Below are positions 49,596 to 61,372 of a DNA stretch of 64,000 bases, one piece after another. The notes under the pieces were generated by a model. The model had not been told where the DNA came from. It saw only the letters and a list, made by a program, of their open reading frames with translations, and did no database searches. The stretch spans positions 62,001-126,000 of the forward strand of contig NZ_BMTQ01000001.1 of the NCBI RefSeq assembly GCF_014649755.1, read 5' to 3'. How positions within the stretch are numbered: the stretch's first letter is position 1; the number at the start of each line of letters is the position of its first letter. The position numbers and the translations under genes are program-made. Source of the DNA: Streptomyces litmocidini (GTDB lineage Bacteria; Actinomycetota; Actinomycetes; Streptomycetales; Streptomycetaceae).

Positions 49596-50537
49596 ATGTC
49601 CAGTGAGATTCCGATGCGGGTGGCGGTCGTGGGCGCGACCGGCTTCCAGGGCGGCGCGGTGGCCCGCCACCTCGCCGAGCGCCACCACCGGGTGCGGAGC
49701 CTGACCCGGCGTCCGGAGGCGGACCGGCCGCCGCTCCCCGGGGCCTTCTTCCTCACCGGCGACCTGGGGGTGCCGGGCGATGTGCGGCGGCTCTTCGCGG
49801 GGACCACGCACGCGTTCGTCACGATGCCGCTGGTGTACGACGAGGAGCGGGTGGAGGCGTACGCGCGGAACGTCGCGGAGGCCGCGCTCGCGGCGGGCAC
49901 GTCACGCCTCGTGTTCAACTCCAACACCAGGCTGCCGCTGGGTCCGACGGACGTCGCCGCCTTCGAGACGCGGCGGCTCGCGGAGCGGGTGCTGCGGGAC
50001 AGCGGCGTGCCGCTGGTGGTGCTCCGGCCGCCGGTGTACCTGGACAACCTGTTCTCCCCGTGGAACGGGCCCGCCCTGGTCGACGAGGGCGTCCTCGCCC
50101 ATCCGCTGCCGGAGTCCGCGCGGACGGCGTGGCTGTCGCACCGGGGCCTCGCGGAGGCGGCGCTCGCGGCGCTCACCCGGGAGGACCTGGAGGGCCGGAC
50201 CTTCGACATCGGCGGGGACCGCGCCCTGACGGGCGGGGAGCTGGCGGCGGCCTTCGGGCGGGGGCTGGGCCGGACGGTGCGGTACGAGGAGCTGGATCCG
50301 GCCGTGTTCGAGCGGGGCCTGGCACGGCTGCTCGGCCCGGCGACGGCGGCGGGGGTCGCGGGGATCTACCACTACATGGCGAGCGGCGCGGATCCGCTGC
50401 TGATGGCGGACGACGACGGGGTGTCCTCGGAGGTCCTCGGCGTGGAGCCGGCCCCGGTGGAGGAGTGGGTGGCCCGCCGGCCCTGGCAGGTGTGGTCCTC
50501 GGACGCGGAGGAGCCGGACGCCGGTCTGCGCCGCTGA
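49596..50537 (+). CDS. NmrA/NAD(P)H-binding family protein
   Basis: A 313-residue atypical short-chain reductase with an N-terminal Rossmann motif (VAVVGATGFQGGAVARHLAE, GxxGxxG) and a second pyridine-nucleotide segment around FLTGDLGVPGDVRRLF. NmrA-type members are redox sensors or isoflavone reductase-like enzymes; the catalytic Tyr/Lys pair of normal SDRs is not obvious. Its divergent placement from the AraC gene suggests shared control. ATG at 49596 is used; ATG 49614 is a possible alternative. A terminator with a T tract follows. Confidence 0.85.
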   Translation: MSSEIPMRVAVVGATGFQGGAVARHLAERHHRVRSLTRRPEADRPPLPGAFFLTGDLGVPGDVRRLFAGTTHAFVTMPLVYDEERVEAYARNVAEAALAAGTSRLVFNSNTRLPLGPTDVAAFETRRLAERVLRDSGVPLVVLRPPVYLDNLFSPWNGPALVDEGVLAHPLPESARTAWLSHRGLAEAALAALTREDLEGRTFDIGGDRALTGGELAAAFGRGLGRTVRYEELDPAVFERGLARLLGPATAAGVAGIYHYMASGADPLLMADDDGVSSEVLGVEPAPVEEWVARRPWQVWSSDAEEPDAGLRR

Positions 50538-50555
50538 GCCCCGCGCTGGAACCCG

Positions 50556-50583
50556 GCCCCGCCCCCCTCGGGCGGGGCTTTTT
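50556..50583 (+). terminator. intrinsic terminator with T tract after the NmrA-type gene
   Basis: A 9-bp stem, GCCCCGCCC and GGGCGGGGC, with a five-base loop, followed by TTTTTCC, about 18 bases past the stop codon. One of the few canonical rho-independent terminators here. Confidence 0.9.
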
Positions 50584-50612
50584 CCTGTCCGGTTCTCGTC
50601 CGGGCCCCGTCC

Positions 50613-50641
50613 TTGCCCCCGCCCCTACGCCCTAGTAGTTA
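50613..50641 (+). promoter_or_regulatory. candidate promoter of the glgE-treS operon
   Basis: TTGCCC at 50613-50618 and TAGTTA at 50636-50641 with a 17-base spacer fit a housekeeping promoter about 220 bases upstream of glgE. No other evidence supports it. Confidence 0.35.
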
Positions 50642-50864
50642 ACAAAGCGCCGGATTGCCCACCCGACAACCGTGGGAAGGCTCCACCGGTACCACCGACC
50701 GAACCCGTCTCTCCCGAGCGATCCGTTCCCCTCGGTTCATCCCTGTGGACCCGCCATCCGAGTGAACGCGGACAGGAGCCGTCATGCCCGCAACCCGCCG
50801 GCCGTCGACGGAGCTAGAAAGAGCGCACCACCACCCGCACCCCCGTAACCCGTCAGGTGATGCT

Positions 50865-52858
50865 GTGAATCCGCTCATGGGACGCATTCCCGTACTGGAC
50901 GTCCGCCCTCTGGTCGACTGCGGCCGGCGCCCCGCGAAGGCGGTGGCCGGAGAGACCTTCGAGGTGACGGCGACCGTCTTCCGCGAGGGCCACGACGCGG
51001 TCGCCGCCAACGTCGTGCTGCGCGGCCCGTCGGGCCGGCCCGGCCCCTGGACCCCGATGCGCGAACTGGCCCCGGGCACCGACCGGTGGGGTGCCGAGGT
51101 CACCCCGGACGTCGAGGGCCTGTGGACGTACACCGTGGAGGCCTGGAGCGATCCGGTGGCCACCTGGCGCCACACGGCGAGGATCAAGATCCCGGCCGGG
51201 ATCGACTCCGAACTGGTCCTCGCCGAGGGGGCCGAGCTGCACGAGCGGGCCGCGAAGGGCGTCCCGAAGAAGGGCGGCGGCCGGGAGGCCGTGCTCGCGG
51301 CGGCGGACGTGCTGCGCGACGTGTCCCGGCCGGCGGCCGTGCGGCTCGCGGCGGCGCTGGCCCCGCAGGTGGTCGACGCCCTGGACCGTCACCCGCTGCG
51401 CGAACTGCTCTCCTCCTCCCCCGCCTTGCCGCTGCAGGTGGAGCGGGAGCGGGCCCTGTTCGGCTCCTGGTACGAGTTCTTCCCGCGCTCGGAGGGCGTG
51501 CGGAAGGTCAAGGGGCGTACGGTGCCCGGGAACTTCCGCACGGCGGCCGAACGGCTCCCGGCGGTCGCGGCGATGGGCTTCGACGTGGTGTACCTGCCGC
51601 CGGTGCACCCGATCGGCGAGACCCACCGCAAGGGACCGAACAACTCCCTGTCGGCGGGACCGAACGACGTCGGCGTGCCGTGGGCGATCGGTTCCCCGGA
51701 GGGCGGGCACGACGCGCTCCACCCGGACCTGGGGACCTTCGAGGACTTCGACGCCTTCGTGGCGCGGGCCCGGGAGCTGCGCCTGGAGATCGCCCTGGAC
51801 TTCGCGCTCCAGTGCTCCCCGGACCACCCGTGGGTGGAGAAGCACCCGGAGTGGTTCCACCACCGGCCGGACGGTTCGATCGCGTACGCGGAGAACCCGC
51901 CGAAGAAGTACCAGGACATCTATCCGATCGCGTTCGACAAGGACATGGACGGGATCGTCGCGGAGACGGTGCGGGTGCTGCGGTTCTGGATGGACCACGG
52001 CATCCGGATCTTCCGCGTGGACAACCCGCACACCAAGCCGGTGGTGTTCTGGGAGCGGGTGATCGGCGAGATCAACCGGGCGGACCCGGACGTGATCTTC
52101 CTGGCGGAGGCGTTCACCCGCCCGGCGATGATGCGGACGCTCGGCGCGATCGGCTTCCAGCAGTCGTACACGTACTTCACCTGGCGCAACACCAAGGAGG
52201 AGCTGACGGAGTACCTCACCGAGCTGTCCGGGGAGACGGCCGCGCAGATGCGGCCGAACCTCTTCGTGAACACCCCCGACATCCTGCACGCCTACCTCCA
52301 GGAGGGCGGCCGGCCCGCGTTCGAGGTGCGGGCGGTGCTCGCGGCGACGCTGTCGCCCTCCTGGGGCATGTACGCCGGGTACGAGCTGTGCGAGAACACC
52401 CCGCTGCGGGAGGGCAGCGAGGAGTACCTCGACTCGGAGAAGTACCAACTGCGGCCGAGGGACTGGGAGTCGGCGGAGCGGTCCGGGGCGACGATCACCC
52501 CGCTCATCACCGCCCTGAACCGGATCAGGCGCCGCCACCCGGCACTCCGCAGGCTGCGGAACCTGACCTTCCACGACGTCGACAACCCGCAGGTGATCGC
52601 GTACTCGAAGCGCTCGGGTTCGAACATCGTCCTGGTGGTCGTCAACCTCGACCCGCACCACACCCAGGAGGCCTCCGTCTCGTTGAACATGCCGGAACTC
52701 GGCCTCGACTGGCACGAGACCGTGCCGGTGCGCGACGAGCTCACCGGCGAGACCTATCACTGGGGCAGGACCAGCTACGTGCGCCTGGAACCGGGTGTCG
52801 CACCCGCGCACGTCCTCGTCCTGCGACCGTCCCCGCAGACCGGAGGGTCACCCACCTC

Positions 52859-52862
<4 letters not shown>
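50865..52862 (+). CDS. glgE: alpha-1,4-glucan:maltose-1-phosphate maltosyltransferase GlgE
   Basis: GH13_3 enzyme that extends alpha-1,4-glucan using maltose-1-phosphate as donor, 665 residues from GTG 50865 (AGGTGA upstream); an ATG at 50877 is a close alternative. The N terminus ([18 protein letters not shown]) and the catalytic motifs [11 protein letters not shown] (nucleophile D386) and IFLAEAFTR (acid E415) agree with the characterised Streptomyces enzyme (D394 and E423 there, an offset of eight). It overlaps treS by four bases. It is the polymerising step of the trehalose-to-glucan route here. Confidence 0.97.
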
Positions 52863-54556
<1,694 letters not shown>

Positions 54557-54577
54557 GCGGGAGCCAGTTCCCGCCCG

Positions 54578-54614
54578 GCCCGGGTGGGGCGGTTTCCCCC
54601 GCCCCACCCTGGGC
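54578..54614 (+). terminator. hairpin after treS
   Basis: Stem GCCC plus GGGTGGGGCGG pairing with CCGCCCCACCC plus GGGC, with one bulged base and a six-base loop, about 22 bases past the treS stop. It may separate the glgE-treS and maltokinase transcripts. Confidence 0.65.
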
Positions 54615-54639
54615 ACTGTGAACGACACACGATTCAGGT

Positions 54640-54670
54640 CCATACGGGTTTACTCGCCGGACCCGTACGG
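54640..54670 (+). promoter_or_regulatory. inverted repeat in the maltokinase leader
   Basis: TACGGGT (54643-54649) and ACCCGTA (54661-54667) with two flanking G/C pairs (54640-41 with 54669-70), about 120 bases before the maltokinase start. A regulator site or leader hairpin. Confidence 0.4.
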
Positions 54671-54789
54671 ATCTTCCCTTTCCGACACGTCCCGCACATC
54701 CGGACAGTCACAGCCGCCATCCGGGACACTCTGCGCATTTGAACGCATACGAAAGCCACTTGCGCGCCCCGGGGAAAGGACGCGATGCC

Positions 54790-56127
54790 ATGCCGGAGAC
54801 CGCATCCACCACCCGGGCCCCGGACGCCCTCCTTCCGTCCCTCGCCCCCCTGCTCCACGAATGGCTGCCACGGCAGCGCTGGTTCGCGGGCAAGGGCCGC
54901 CGGGTCACCGGATTCACGCTGGACGCGGCCACCGAGCTGCTGCCCCTGGACGGTCCCGGGCCCGGACTCCTCCACCTCCTCGTACGGGTCGAACAGCCGG
55001 GGCGCCCGGCCGGAGCGCCCGCCGACTGTTACCAAGTGCTCCTGGGCGTACGGTCCCAGCTGCCGCCCCGTCTCGCCCCCGCCCTGATCGGGCGGATCCG
55101 GCAGGGACCGCTCGCCGGACGGGCCGTGTACGAAGGGCTGCGCGACCCGCGGCTCGCCGGCCTCCTCTACGAACGCCTCCGCACCCCGGGCCGCACGGGC
55201 CCCCTCCGCTTCCACGCCACGACGGCCCTGCCCCCCGCCCCGGCCCCCCGCGTGCTGGACGCCGAACAGTCCAACTCCTCTCTCGTCTACGGAGATTCGT
55301 TCATCCTGAAGATCTTCCGGCGCGTCAGCCCCGGAGCCAATCCGGACCTGGAACTGCCGCTCGCCCTCGCCGGGGCCGGCTGCGCCCGGGTCCCGGCACC
55401 CGTCGCCTGGTTCGAGTCGGGAGCCTCCACCCTCGGCGTCCTCCAGCCCTACCTGCGGGACTCCCGGGACGGCTGGCGGCTCGCCCTCGACGCGCTCGCC
55501 GACGGACGGGACTTCACGACCGAGGCGCGGGCCCTGGGCCGCGCGACCGCCGAGGTCCACCTCGCCCTCGCCAAGGCACTCCCCACCCGGCAGCTCGTCC
55601 CCTCGGAGACCGAGCAGCTGGCCGCGGCGATGGACCGGCGGCTGCACGCGGCGGCCCAGGCGGTCCCCGCCCTCCTGCCGTACGTGCCGGGCCTGCGGGC
55701 CGTGTTCGCGGCGGCGAACGGCGGGGGCGTGGTGCAGCGCATCCACGGGGACCTGCACCTCGGCCAGACGCTGCGCGGCTCCGACGGGGCCTGGGCCGTC
55801 ATCGACTTCGAGGGCGAACCGGCGAAGCCGCTGGACGAGCGGCGCAGCCCCCAGCCCACCGTCCGCGATGTCGCCGGAATGCTCCGTTCCTTCGACTACG
55901 CGGCCCGCACGCACCGGCCCTGGAACGCGGAGTGGGCTTCTCGCTGCCGGGCGGCGTACTGCACGGGCTACGCGGAGGAGGCGGGCACGGACCCCCGGGC
56001 GGACCCGGCGCTCCTCCGCGCCTACGAGACGGACAAGGCGGTGTACGAGGTCGTGTACGAGGCACGGCACCGGCCGGACTGGCTGCCGGTCCCGATGTCC
56101 GCGATCGAACGCCTGGCGACACCGTGA
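54790..56127 (+). CDS. mak: maltokinase (Mak/Pep2)
   Basis: Phosphorylates maltose with ATP to maltose-1-phosphate, the donor for GlgE. The 445-residue protein has the Mak N-terminal cap with QRWFAGKGR and the eukaryotic-kinase-like catalytic segments [16 protein letters not shown] (catalytic Asp in HGDLHLGQ) and [16 protein letters not shown] (metal-binding Asp in IDFEG). ATG 54790 is preceded by AAAGGA at a good distance; longer starts lack similarity. A 595-base gap with a large inverted repeat separates it from glgB. Confidence 0.95.
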   Translation: MPETASTTRAPDALLPSLAPLLHEWLPRQRWFAGKGRRVTGFTLDAATELLPLDGPGPGLLHLLVRVEQPGRPAGAPADCYQVLLGVRSQLPPRLAPALIGRIRQGPLAGRAVYEGLRDPRLAGLLYERLRTPGRTGPLRFHATTALPPAPAPRVLDAEQSNSSLVYGDSFILKIFRRVSPGANPDLELPLALAGAGCARVPAPVAWFESGASTLGVLQPYLRDSRDGWRLALDALADGRDFTTEARALGRATAEVHLALAKALPTRQLVPSETEQLAAAMDRRLHAAAQAVPALLPYVPGLRAVFAAANGGGVVQRIHGDLHLGQTLRGSDGAWAVIDFEGEPAKPLDERRSPQPTVRDVAGMLRSFDYAARTHRPWNAEWASRCRAAYCTGYAEEAGTDPRADPALLRAYETDKAVYEVVYEARHRPDWLPVPMSAIERLATP

Positions 56128-56722
56128 ACCCACCGCACAGCCCCCACACGGACCCGCCCCGCACGGGCGCGTCCGGCGGGACGGCACCCCCGCCCGTACG
56201 GGGCCCGCACCCGGCGGGGCGGCGCCCGACGGGCCGACGCCCCGCCCGTGCGGGGCCCGCGCCCGGGTGGGCGGTGCCCCTCCCGCACCTCCGTGTGGGC
56301 AATCGTCCCGCTGGGGCGGGACGGGTGGGCACACGGGACGGCGCCCTCCAGCGGCGCCTCCGCGTTCCGCGCCCCGACCCGCACCCCGCGTGCGGCGCAC
56401 GTTCCGGTGCGGGTCCAGGCACAGCAGCCTCGGGCGCCGGCAAGGGCGCCGTCCGTTGTGCCCACCCTCCCCCGAGCTCTCGGCTCCGCTCGAGCAGGGG
56501 GGACCCCCTCGCCCCAGCGGAACGACTGCCCACAACGGAGGCGGGCGCCGCCCCCGTAGCGGGGGGGCGCGGGGGCGACTCGTTCGGAGCAGTGCCCGCG
56601 ACCGCCGCACCACGCCCCGCCTGCGAAAGCAGGACCCGCCCCCCGTTCGGCCGAGTGTCCCCCGTCACCACCCCACCGTTCCGTACCCGTACCCCCTTCC
56701 CCTGCCCCCAGGAGGCACCCCC
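56128..56722. other. 595-base region between maltokinase and glgB
   Basis: No gene is seen. It is dominated by a nested inverted repeat at 56291-56538 (see that entry) and by Gly/Pro-type GC-rich short repeats around 56180-56270. The last 180 bases hold the glgB leader, including CAGGAGG at 56710. Confidence 0.6.
56291..56538. repeat. nested ~250-bp inverted repeat made of two related elements
   Basis: Arm 1 (56291-56358) and arm 2 (56433-56538) are related inverted copies. Arm 1 begins CCGTGTGGGC, and arm 2 read on the other strand begins CCGTTGTGGGCAG. They share GGACGGCGCCC and GGCGCC in mirror image. Arm 2 is longer by an insert with GAGCTCTCGGCTCCGCTCGA flanked by C-runs, resembling a repeat I remember as common between Streptomyces genes. 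The 74 bases between arms hold a further hairpin, GACCCGCACC and GGTGCGGGTC (56376-56385, 56406-56415). Confidence 0.8.
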
Positions 56723-58954
56723 GTGACCGCCCGCTCCGCAGGCAAGACGTCCCGCTCCGTACGGAAGGCGCCGGCGCTCGACCCGGGCGACCGGGCCCGG
56801 TTGCTCGCCGGAGAGCATCACGATCCGCACGGCGTGCTCGGCGCGCACCCGGTGAAGGGCGGCGTCGTCATCAGGGTGCTGCGCCCCTGGGCGAAGGAGG
56901 TCGCCGTCCTCACCAAGGGCAAGCGCCTCGCGATGGACGACGACGGCGACGGGCTCTTCTCGGTGTTCGTCCCGCTGCTGCGCAAGGTGCCCGCGTACGA
57001 GCTGCGGGTCAGGTACGACGGGGACGAGATGCCCGTCCACGACCCGTACCGGTTCCTTCCCTCCCTCGGCGAGCTGGACCTGCACCTGATCGGCGAGGGC
57101 CGGCACGAGGAGCTGTGGACGGCGCTCGGCGCCCACCCCATGACCCACGAGGGCGTCGAGGGCACCCGCTTCGCGGTGTGGGCGCCGAACGCGCGCGGGG
57201 TGCGGGTGACGGGCGACTTCACGCACTGGGACGGCACGGCGCTGCCGATGCGTTCGCTCGGTTCGACGGGCGTGTGGGAGCTGTTCGTGCCGGGGATCGG
57301 CGAGGGCGCCGTCTACAAGTACGACATCGCGCGGCCCGACGGTTCGCACACCCTGCGCGCGGACCCGATGGCCCGTCGTACGGAGTGCCCGCCGAACACC
57401 GCGTCGATCGTGACCGCCTCGCACCACGCGTGGGAGGACGCGGAGTGGATGGAGCGGCGCGGGGCGCGCCCGCCCCACGAGGCGCCGATCTCCGTGTACG
57501 AGGTGCACCTGGGGTCCTGGCGGCCGGGGCTGACCTACCGCGAGCTGGCCGAGCAGCTGCCCGCGTACGTGCGTGACCTCGGGTTCACGCACGTGGAGCT
57601 GATGCCGGTCACCGAGCATCCCTTCGGCGGATCCTGGGGCTACCAGGTCACCGGCTTCTACGCGCCGACGGCCCGCATGGGCACCCCGGACGACTTCAAG
57701 TTCCTGGTGGACGCGCTGCACCGGGCGGGGATCGGGGTGCTGATGGACTGGGTGCCGGCGCACTTCCCGAAGGACGACTGGGCGCTGGCGGAGTTCGACG
57801 GGCGTCCGCTGTACGAGCACGAGGACCCGCGCCGTTCGCACCATCCCGACTGGGGGACCCTCGAGTTCGACTACGGCCGCACGGAGGTGCGGAACTTCCT
57901 GGTGGCGAACGCCGTCTACTGGTGCCAGGAGTTCCACATCGACGGCCTGCGGGTGGACGCGGTGGCGTCGATGCTCTACCTCGACTACTCGCGGGAGCAC
58001 GGCGAGTGGGTGCCGAACGAGTTCGGGGGCCGGGAGAACCTGGACGCGGTCCGCTTCCTCCAGGAGATGAACGCCACCGTCTACCGCCGCTGCCCCGGCG
58101 TGATCACCTTCGCCGAGGAGTCGACGGCCTGGGACGGGGTGACGCGGGCGACGGACCAGGTGGGTCCGGGCGGCTTCGGCGGGCTGGGCTTCGGCATGAA
58201 GTGGAACATGGGCTGGATGCACGACTCGCTGGAGTACATGCAGAAGGAGCCGGTGCACCGCAAGTACCACCACCACGAGATGACGTTCTCGATGGTGTAC
58301 GCGTACAGCGAGAACTACATCCTGCCGATCTCGCACGACGAGGTGGTGCACGGCAAGCGGTCCCTGGTGTCGAAGATGCCGGGCGACTGGTGGCAGCAGC
58401 GCGCCAACCACCGCGCCTACCTGGGCTTCATGTGGGCGCACCCGGGCAAGCAGCTGCTGTACATGGGGCAGGAGTTCGCGCAGGGCGGCGAGTGGTCGGT
58501 GGACCACGGGCCCGACTGGTGGCTGCTCGATCCGGCGTACGGGGCGGAGGCGGACCACCGGGGGGTGCGGGACCTCGTCCGGGACCTGAACACGGTGTAC
58601 GCGGCGACGCCCTCGCTGTGGGAGCGGGACACCGTTCCGGAGGGGTTCCAGTGGGTGGTGGGGGACGCGGCCGACGACAACGTCTTCGCGTTCCTGCGGT
58701 ACGACGGCCTCGGTTCGCCGCTGCTCGCGGTGTGCAACTTCTCGCCGGTGGTGCGGCAGGACTACCGGCTGGGGGTCCCGGAGGAGTTCGCGGCCTGGAC
58801 GGAGGTCCTGAACACGGACGCGGCGCGGTACGGCGGCTCGGACGTGGTGGGCACCGACCCGGTGAAGACCGAGTCGGTGCCGTGGCACGGCCGTTCGGCG
58901 AGCGTGCGGATGACGCTGCCGCCGCTGGCGACGGTCTGGCTCAGGCCCGCGTGA
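56723..58954 (+). CDS. glgB: 1,4-alpha-glucan branching enzyme GlgB
   Basis: Introduces alpha-1,6 branches into the glucan made by GlgE. The 743-residue GH13_9 protein has an actinobacterial N-terminal extension, a CBM48 ([19 protein letters not shown]) and the barrel motifs [29 protein letters not shown] (nucleophile Asp), [15 protein letters not shown] (acid Glu) and [18 protein letters not shown] 56723 follows CAGGAGG by eight bases. Its stop overlaps the end of the converging HelD/HelR-like gene by 14 bases. Confidence 0.97.
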   Translation: MTARSAGKTSRSVRKAPALDPGDRARLLAGEHHDPHGVLGAHPVKGGVVIRVLRPWAKEVAVLTKGKRLAMDDDGDGLFSVFVPLLRKVPAYELRVRYDGDEMPVHDPYRFLPSLGELDLHLIGEGRHEELWTALGAHPMTHEGVEGTRFAVWAPNARGVRVTGDFTHWDGTALPMRSLGSTGVWELFVPGIGEGAVYKYDIARPDGSHTLRADPMARRTECPPNTASIVTASHHAWEDAEWMERRGARPPHEAPISVYEVHLGSWRPGLTYRELAEQLPAYVRDLGFTHVELMPVTEHPFGGSWGYQVTGFYAPTARMGTPDDFKFLVDALHRAGIGVLMDWVPAHFPKDDWALAEFDGRPLYEHEDPRRSHHPDWGTLEFDYGRTEVRNFLVANAVYWCQEFHIDGLRVDAVASMLYLDYSREHGEWVPNEFGGRENLDAVRFLQEMNATVYRRCPGVITFAEESTAWDGVTRATDQVGPGGFGGLGFGMKWNMGWMHDSLEYMQKEPVHRKYHHHEMTFSMVYAYSENYILPISHDEVVHGKRSLVSKMPGDWWQQRANHRAYLGFMWAHPGKQLLYMGQEFAQGGEWSVDHGPDWWLLDPAYGAEADHRGVRDLVRDLNTVYAATPSLWERDTVPEGFQWVVGDAADDNVFAFLRYDGLGSPLLAVCNFSPVVRQDYRLGVPEEFAAWTEVLNTDAARYGGSDVVGTDPVKTESVPWHGRSASVRMTLPPLATVWLRPA

Positions 58955-61178
58955 TGATCCCGAGCCGCTGAGTGGCCCGGGTGAGCGCCACGTACAGGTC
59001 GTTGACCCCGTGCGCGGCGCCCTCCCGGATGCCGTCGGGGTCGACGACGAGGACGGTGTCGAATTCGAGGCCCTTGGCCTGCCGGGGGTCGAGGAGGACG
59101 ACCGGGCGGGTGAGGTCGGGCTTCGGGCCGTACGAGGCCTCGGGGAGGGCGGCGACGAGGCCGGGGTGCAGCGCGGGAGGGGCGATGACGGCGAGCCGTC
59201 CCTCGGCCCGCGTCTCCCCCGCCACCGCGTCGGCGGTCTCCTTGACCAGGTCCTCCGCGGCCCGCCGCCAGGGTTCCACGCCCGTGGAGCGGACCGAGCT
59301 CGGCGGCTCGAAGGCGGGGTCGTCCTCCCTGCGGACCTCGGCGGCGACGGCCATGATCTCGGCGGGGGTGCGGTAGTTGACGCCGAGGCGGACGTGGTCC
59401 CAGCGGTCCTCCACGTACGGGCCGAGGATGGACCGCCAGGCGCCGACGCCGGCCGGGTCGCCGGTCTGGGCGGGGTCGCCGACGAGGGTCATGGAGCGGC
59501 TGGGGCTGCGGCGCATGAGGAGCCGCCAGGCCATGGCGGAGAGCTCCTGGGCCTCGTCGACGATGATGTGGCCGAAGGCCCAGGTGCGGTCGGCGGCGGC
59601 CCGTTCGGCGGCGGTGCGGTGGTCGGCCTCCTCGTGGCGCTCGGCGAAGCGTTCGGCGTCGATGATGTCGTGGGCGGAGAGGACCTCGGAGGCGTCCTTG
59701 TCGAGTTCCTCCTTGTCCTCGAACTCGTAGGTGCGGGAGGCGAAGGAGACGTCGAGGACGCCCTGCGCGTACTGGATCTGCTTCTGCCGTTCGGCCTCCT
59801 CGGCGGCGCGGAGGGCGGAGTCGTCCTCGCCGAGGAGTTCGGCGGCCTCGTCGAGGAGGGGGACGTCGGCGGGGGTCCAGGGGCCGCCGGTGCGCCGGAT
59901 CGCCTCGGCGTCGGCCTCGTCCGCGAGGTGGGTGGGCTCGGAGAGGTAGTCCGCGAGGAACTCCTGCGGGGTGAGGGCGGGCCAGAGGGTGTCGATCGCC
60001 GCGTGGACGTCGGGGTTGGCGGCGATGCCCTTGGCGAGCAGGGCGATGTCGTCGGGGCCGAGGAAGTTGGGGCCGCCGTAGGGGTCGGCGCCGATGCGGT
60101 CGGCGAGCTGCTCGGCGAGGGCGTCGAGGACGCGGAAGACGAAGTAGGGGCGGGCGAGGTTGTGCGGGAGGAAGGTCTCGCGGGCCTTGTGGCGGGCTTC
60201 GAGGGCCATGTCCCAGTCGATGACCAGGTCGCCGTCCTCGTGCGGGACGATCAGCGGTTCGCCGCGCCCGGGGACCTGCTGGCGGTCCCGTACGGCCGCG
60301 GCGAGGGCGTCTGCCATGGCGGCGGTGCCCTTGACGGCGGCGGCGCGGGGGGTGTCGGTGCCGGTGGCGCGGACGCCGGGGAAGAGCTCGGCGGGGGTGG
60401 CGAGGAGGACGCCGGTCTCGCCGAGGGAGGGCAGGACGTTGCCGATGTAGCCGAGGAAGGCGGGGTTGGGGCCGACGATGAGGACGGCCCGCTTGGCGAG
60501 CTGCTCGCGGTGCGCGTAGAGGAGGTACGCGGCGCGGTGCAGGGCGACGGCGGTCTTGCCGGTGCCGGGGCCGCCCTCGACGACGAGGACCCCGCGGTGC
60601 GGGGAGCGGATGATGGCGTCCTGTTCGGCCTGGATGGTCTGCACGATGTCGTGCATGCGGCCGGTGCGGGCGGCGTCGAGGGCGGCGAGCAGCACCTCGT
60701 CGGCGTCCCGGCTCTCGTGGCCGGTGCGGGTGGCGTCGGCGAGGTCGAGGACCTCGTCGTGGAGGGAGACGACCTCGCGGCCCTTGGTGGTGATGTGCCG
60801 GCGGCGGGAGAGCCCCATCGGCTCGTATCCGGTGGCGAGGTAGAAGGGGCGGGCGATCTCGGCGCGCCAGTCGACGACGAGCGGGGTGCGGTTCGGGTCG
60901 TCCTCGCGGATGCCGAGCCGGCCGATGTGGTGGTCGCGGCCGTCCTTGAAGACGAGCCGGCCGAAGCAGAGACCGCTCTCGCCGGCGTTGAGCGCGGCGA
61001 GCAGCCCGGACTGCTCGGCGACCATCACGTCCCGTTCGAGCCGTCCCTGGCTGCTGCCGACCCCGGGGGTGCGCAGCGCCTGCTCGACGGCGGTCTCGGC
61101 CTGGTCCCTCAGGTCGTCGAGTCGTGCGTAGAGATCGGTGATGAATCTCTGCTCATTCCGAAATTCCTCGGTTGACAA
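58941..61178 (-). CDS. HelD/HelR-like RNA polymerase-associated ATPase
   Basis: A 745-residue UvrD/Rep-related superfamily I ATPase of the HelD/HelR group, which frees stalled or drug-bound RNA polymerase. Motifs: Walker [21 protein letters not shown] with Q-motif [11 protein letters not shown] just before it, Walker [15 protein letters not shown], motif [12 protein letters not shown], motif [13 protein letters not shown], motifs [15 protein letters not shown] and [16 protein letters not shown] charged N-terminal coiled arm (residues about 1-90) would enter the polymerase. The start is TTG 61178 with GGGAG five bases before it. Classification as HelD or HelR rests on overall layout only. Confidence 0.85.
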   Translation of the reverse strand: MSTEEFRNEQRFITDLYARLDDLRDQAETAVEQALRTPGVGSSQGRLERDVMVAEQSGLLAALNAGESGLCFGRLVFKDGRDHHIGRLGIREDDPNRTPLVVDWRAEIARPFYLATGYEPMGLSRRRHITTKGREVVSLHDEVLDLADATRTGHESRDADEVLLAALDAARTGRMHDIVQTIQAEQDAIIRSPHRGVLVVEGGPGTGKTAVALHRAAYLLYAHREQLAKRAVLIVGPNPAFLGYIGNVLPSLGETGVLLATPAELFPGVRATGTDTPRAAAVKGTAAMADALAAAVRDRQQVPGRGEPLIVPHEDGDLVIDWDMALEARHKARETFLPHNLARPYFVFRVLDALAEQLADRIGADPYGGPNFLGPDDIALLAKGIAANPDVHAAIDTLWPALTPQEFLADYLSEPTHLADEADAEAIRRTGGPWTPADVPLLDEAAELLGEDDSALRAAEEAERQKQIQYAQGVLDVSFASRTYEFEDKEELDKDASEVLSAHDIIDAERFAERHEEADHRTAAERAAADRTWAFGHIIVDEAQELSAMAWRLLMRRSPSRSMTLVGDPAQTGDPAGVGAWRSILGPYVEDRWDHVRLGVNYRTPAEIMAVAAEVRREDDPAFEPPSSVRSTGVEPWRRAAEDLVKETADAVAGETRAEGRLAVIAPPALHPGLVAALPEASYGPKPDLTRPVVLLDPRQAKGLEFDTVLVVDPDGIREGAAHGVNDLYVALTRATQRLGIITRA

Positions 61179-61201
61179 TTCGACTCCCGGCGCGATACAG
61201 T
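61172..61201 (+). promoter_or_regulatory. consensus-like promoter antisense to the HelD/HelR start
   Basis: TTGACA at 61172-61177 and TACAGT at 61196-61201, with 18 bases between, a near-perfect housekeeping promoter on the plus strand. It overlaps the TTG start and ribosome-binding site of the HelD/HelR-like gene on the other strand. Transcription would begin near 61208. Confidence 0.65.
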
Positions 61202-61207
61202 GCGTTT

Positions 61208-61315
61208 ATTGAACTTCTCCGTGCTTTCGGTATGCCTGAACGGCGCGCCGGACACGGAATCCATCAATATACGCGAGGCAATACCCCGACTGTCAATTCT
61301 AGTCGGGGTATTTCT
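61208..61315 (+). ncRNA. candidate small RNA antisense to the HelD/HelR leader
   Basis: Bounded by the promoter at 61172-61201 and the intrinsic terminator at 61280-61312. The predicted RNA is about 108 bases, complementary to the 5' leader of the HelD/HelR-like mRNA. The region is notably AT-rich for this genome. A short frame from 61200 would begin inside the -10 box and is unlikely to be translated. Confidence 0.4.
61280..61315 (+). terminator. intrinsic terminator (AATACCCCGACT hairpin with T-rich tail)
   Basis: A 12-bp stem, AATACCCCGACT (61280-61291) and AGTCGGGGTATT (61301-61312), with a nine-base loop and TCTGTAT after it. The plus-strand tail is T-rich; on the minus strand the stem could also serve the thioredoxin gene, whose stop is 60 bases away. 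Confidence 0.8.
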
Positions 61316-61372
61316 GTATGCCTCGGTGTCGCGCGGGCGCCTCGGTGTCCTGCGCCCCGGCGCCGGGCCGCC

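Larger units (their letters stand above)
50538..50864. other. 327-base region before glgE
   Basis: Holds the terminator of the NmrA-type gene and a candidate glgE promoter. The rest is leader sequence with no gene seen. The leader of glgE is over 200 bases if transcription starts at the candidate promoter. Confidence 0.5.

Noticed and set aside
56453..56538. Insertion sequence end or MITE
   Set aside because: It has inverted ends, but no target duplication or transposase was found, so only a repeat is claimed.
56128..56722. Gene between maltokinase and glgB
   Set aside because: The open frames there are composed of inverted-repeat sequence without gene-like composition.
58941..61178. DNA repair helicase UvrD or PcrA
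   Set aside because: The protein has the HelD-type N-terminal arm and only the superfamily I motor core, and lacks the UvrD domain order.
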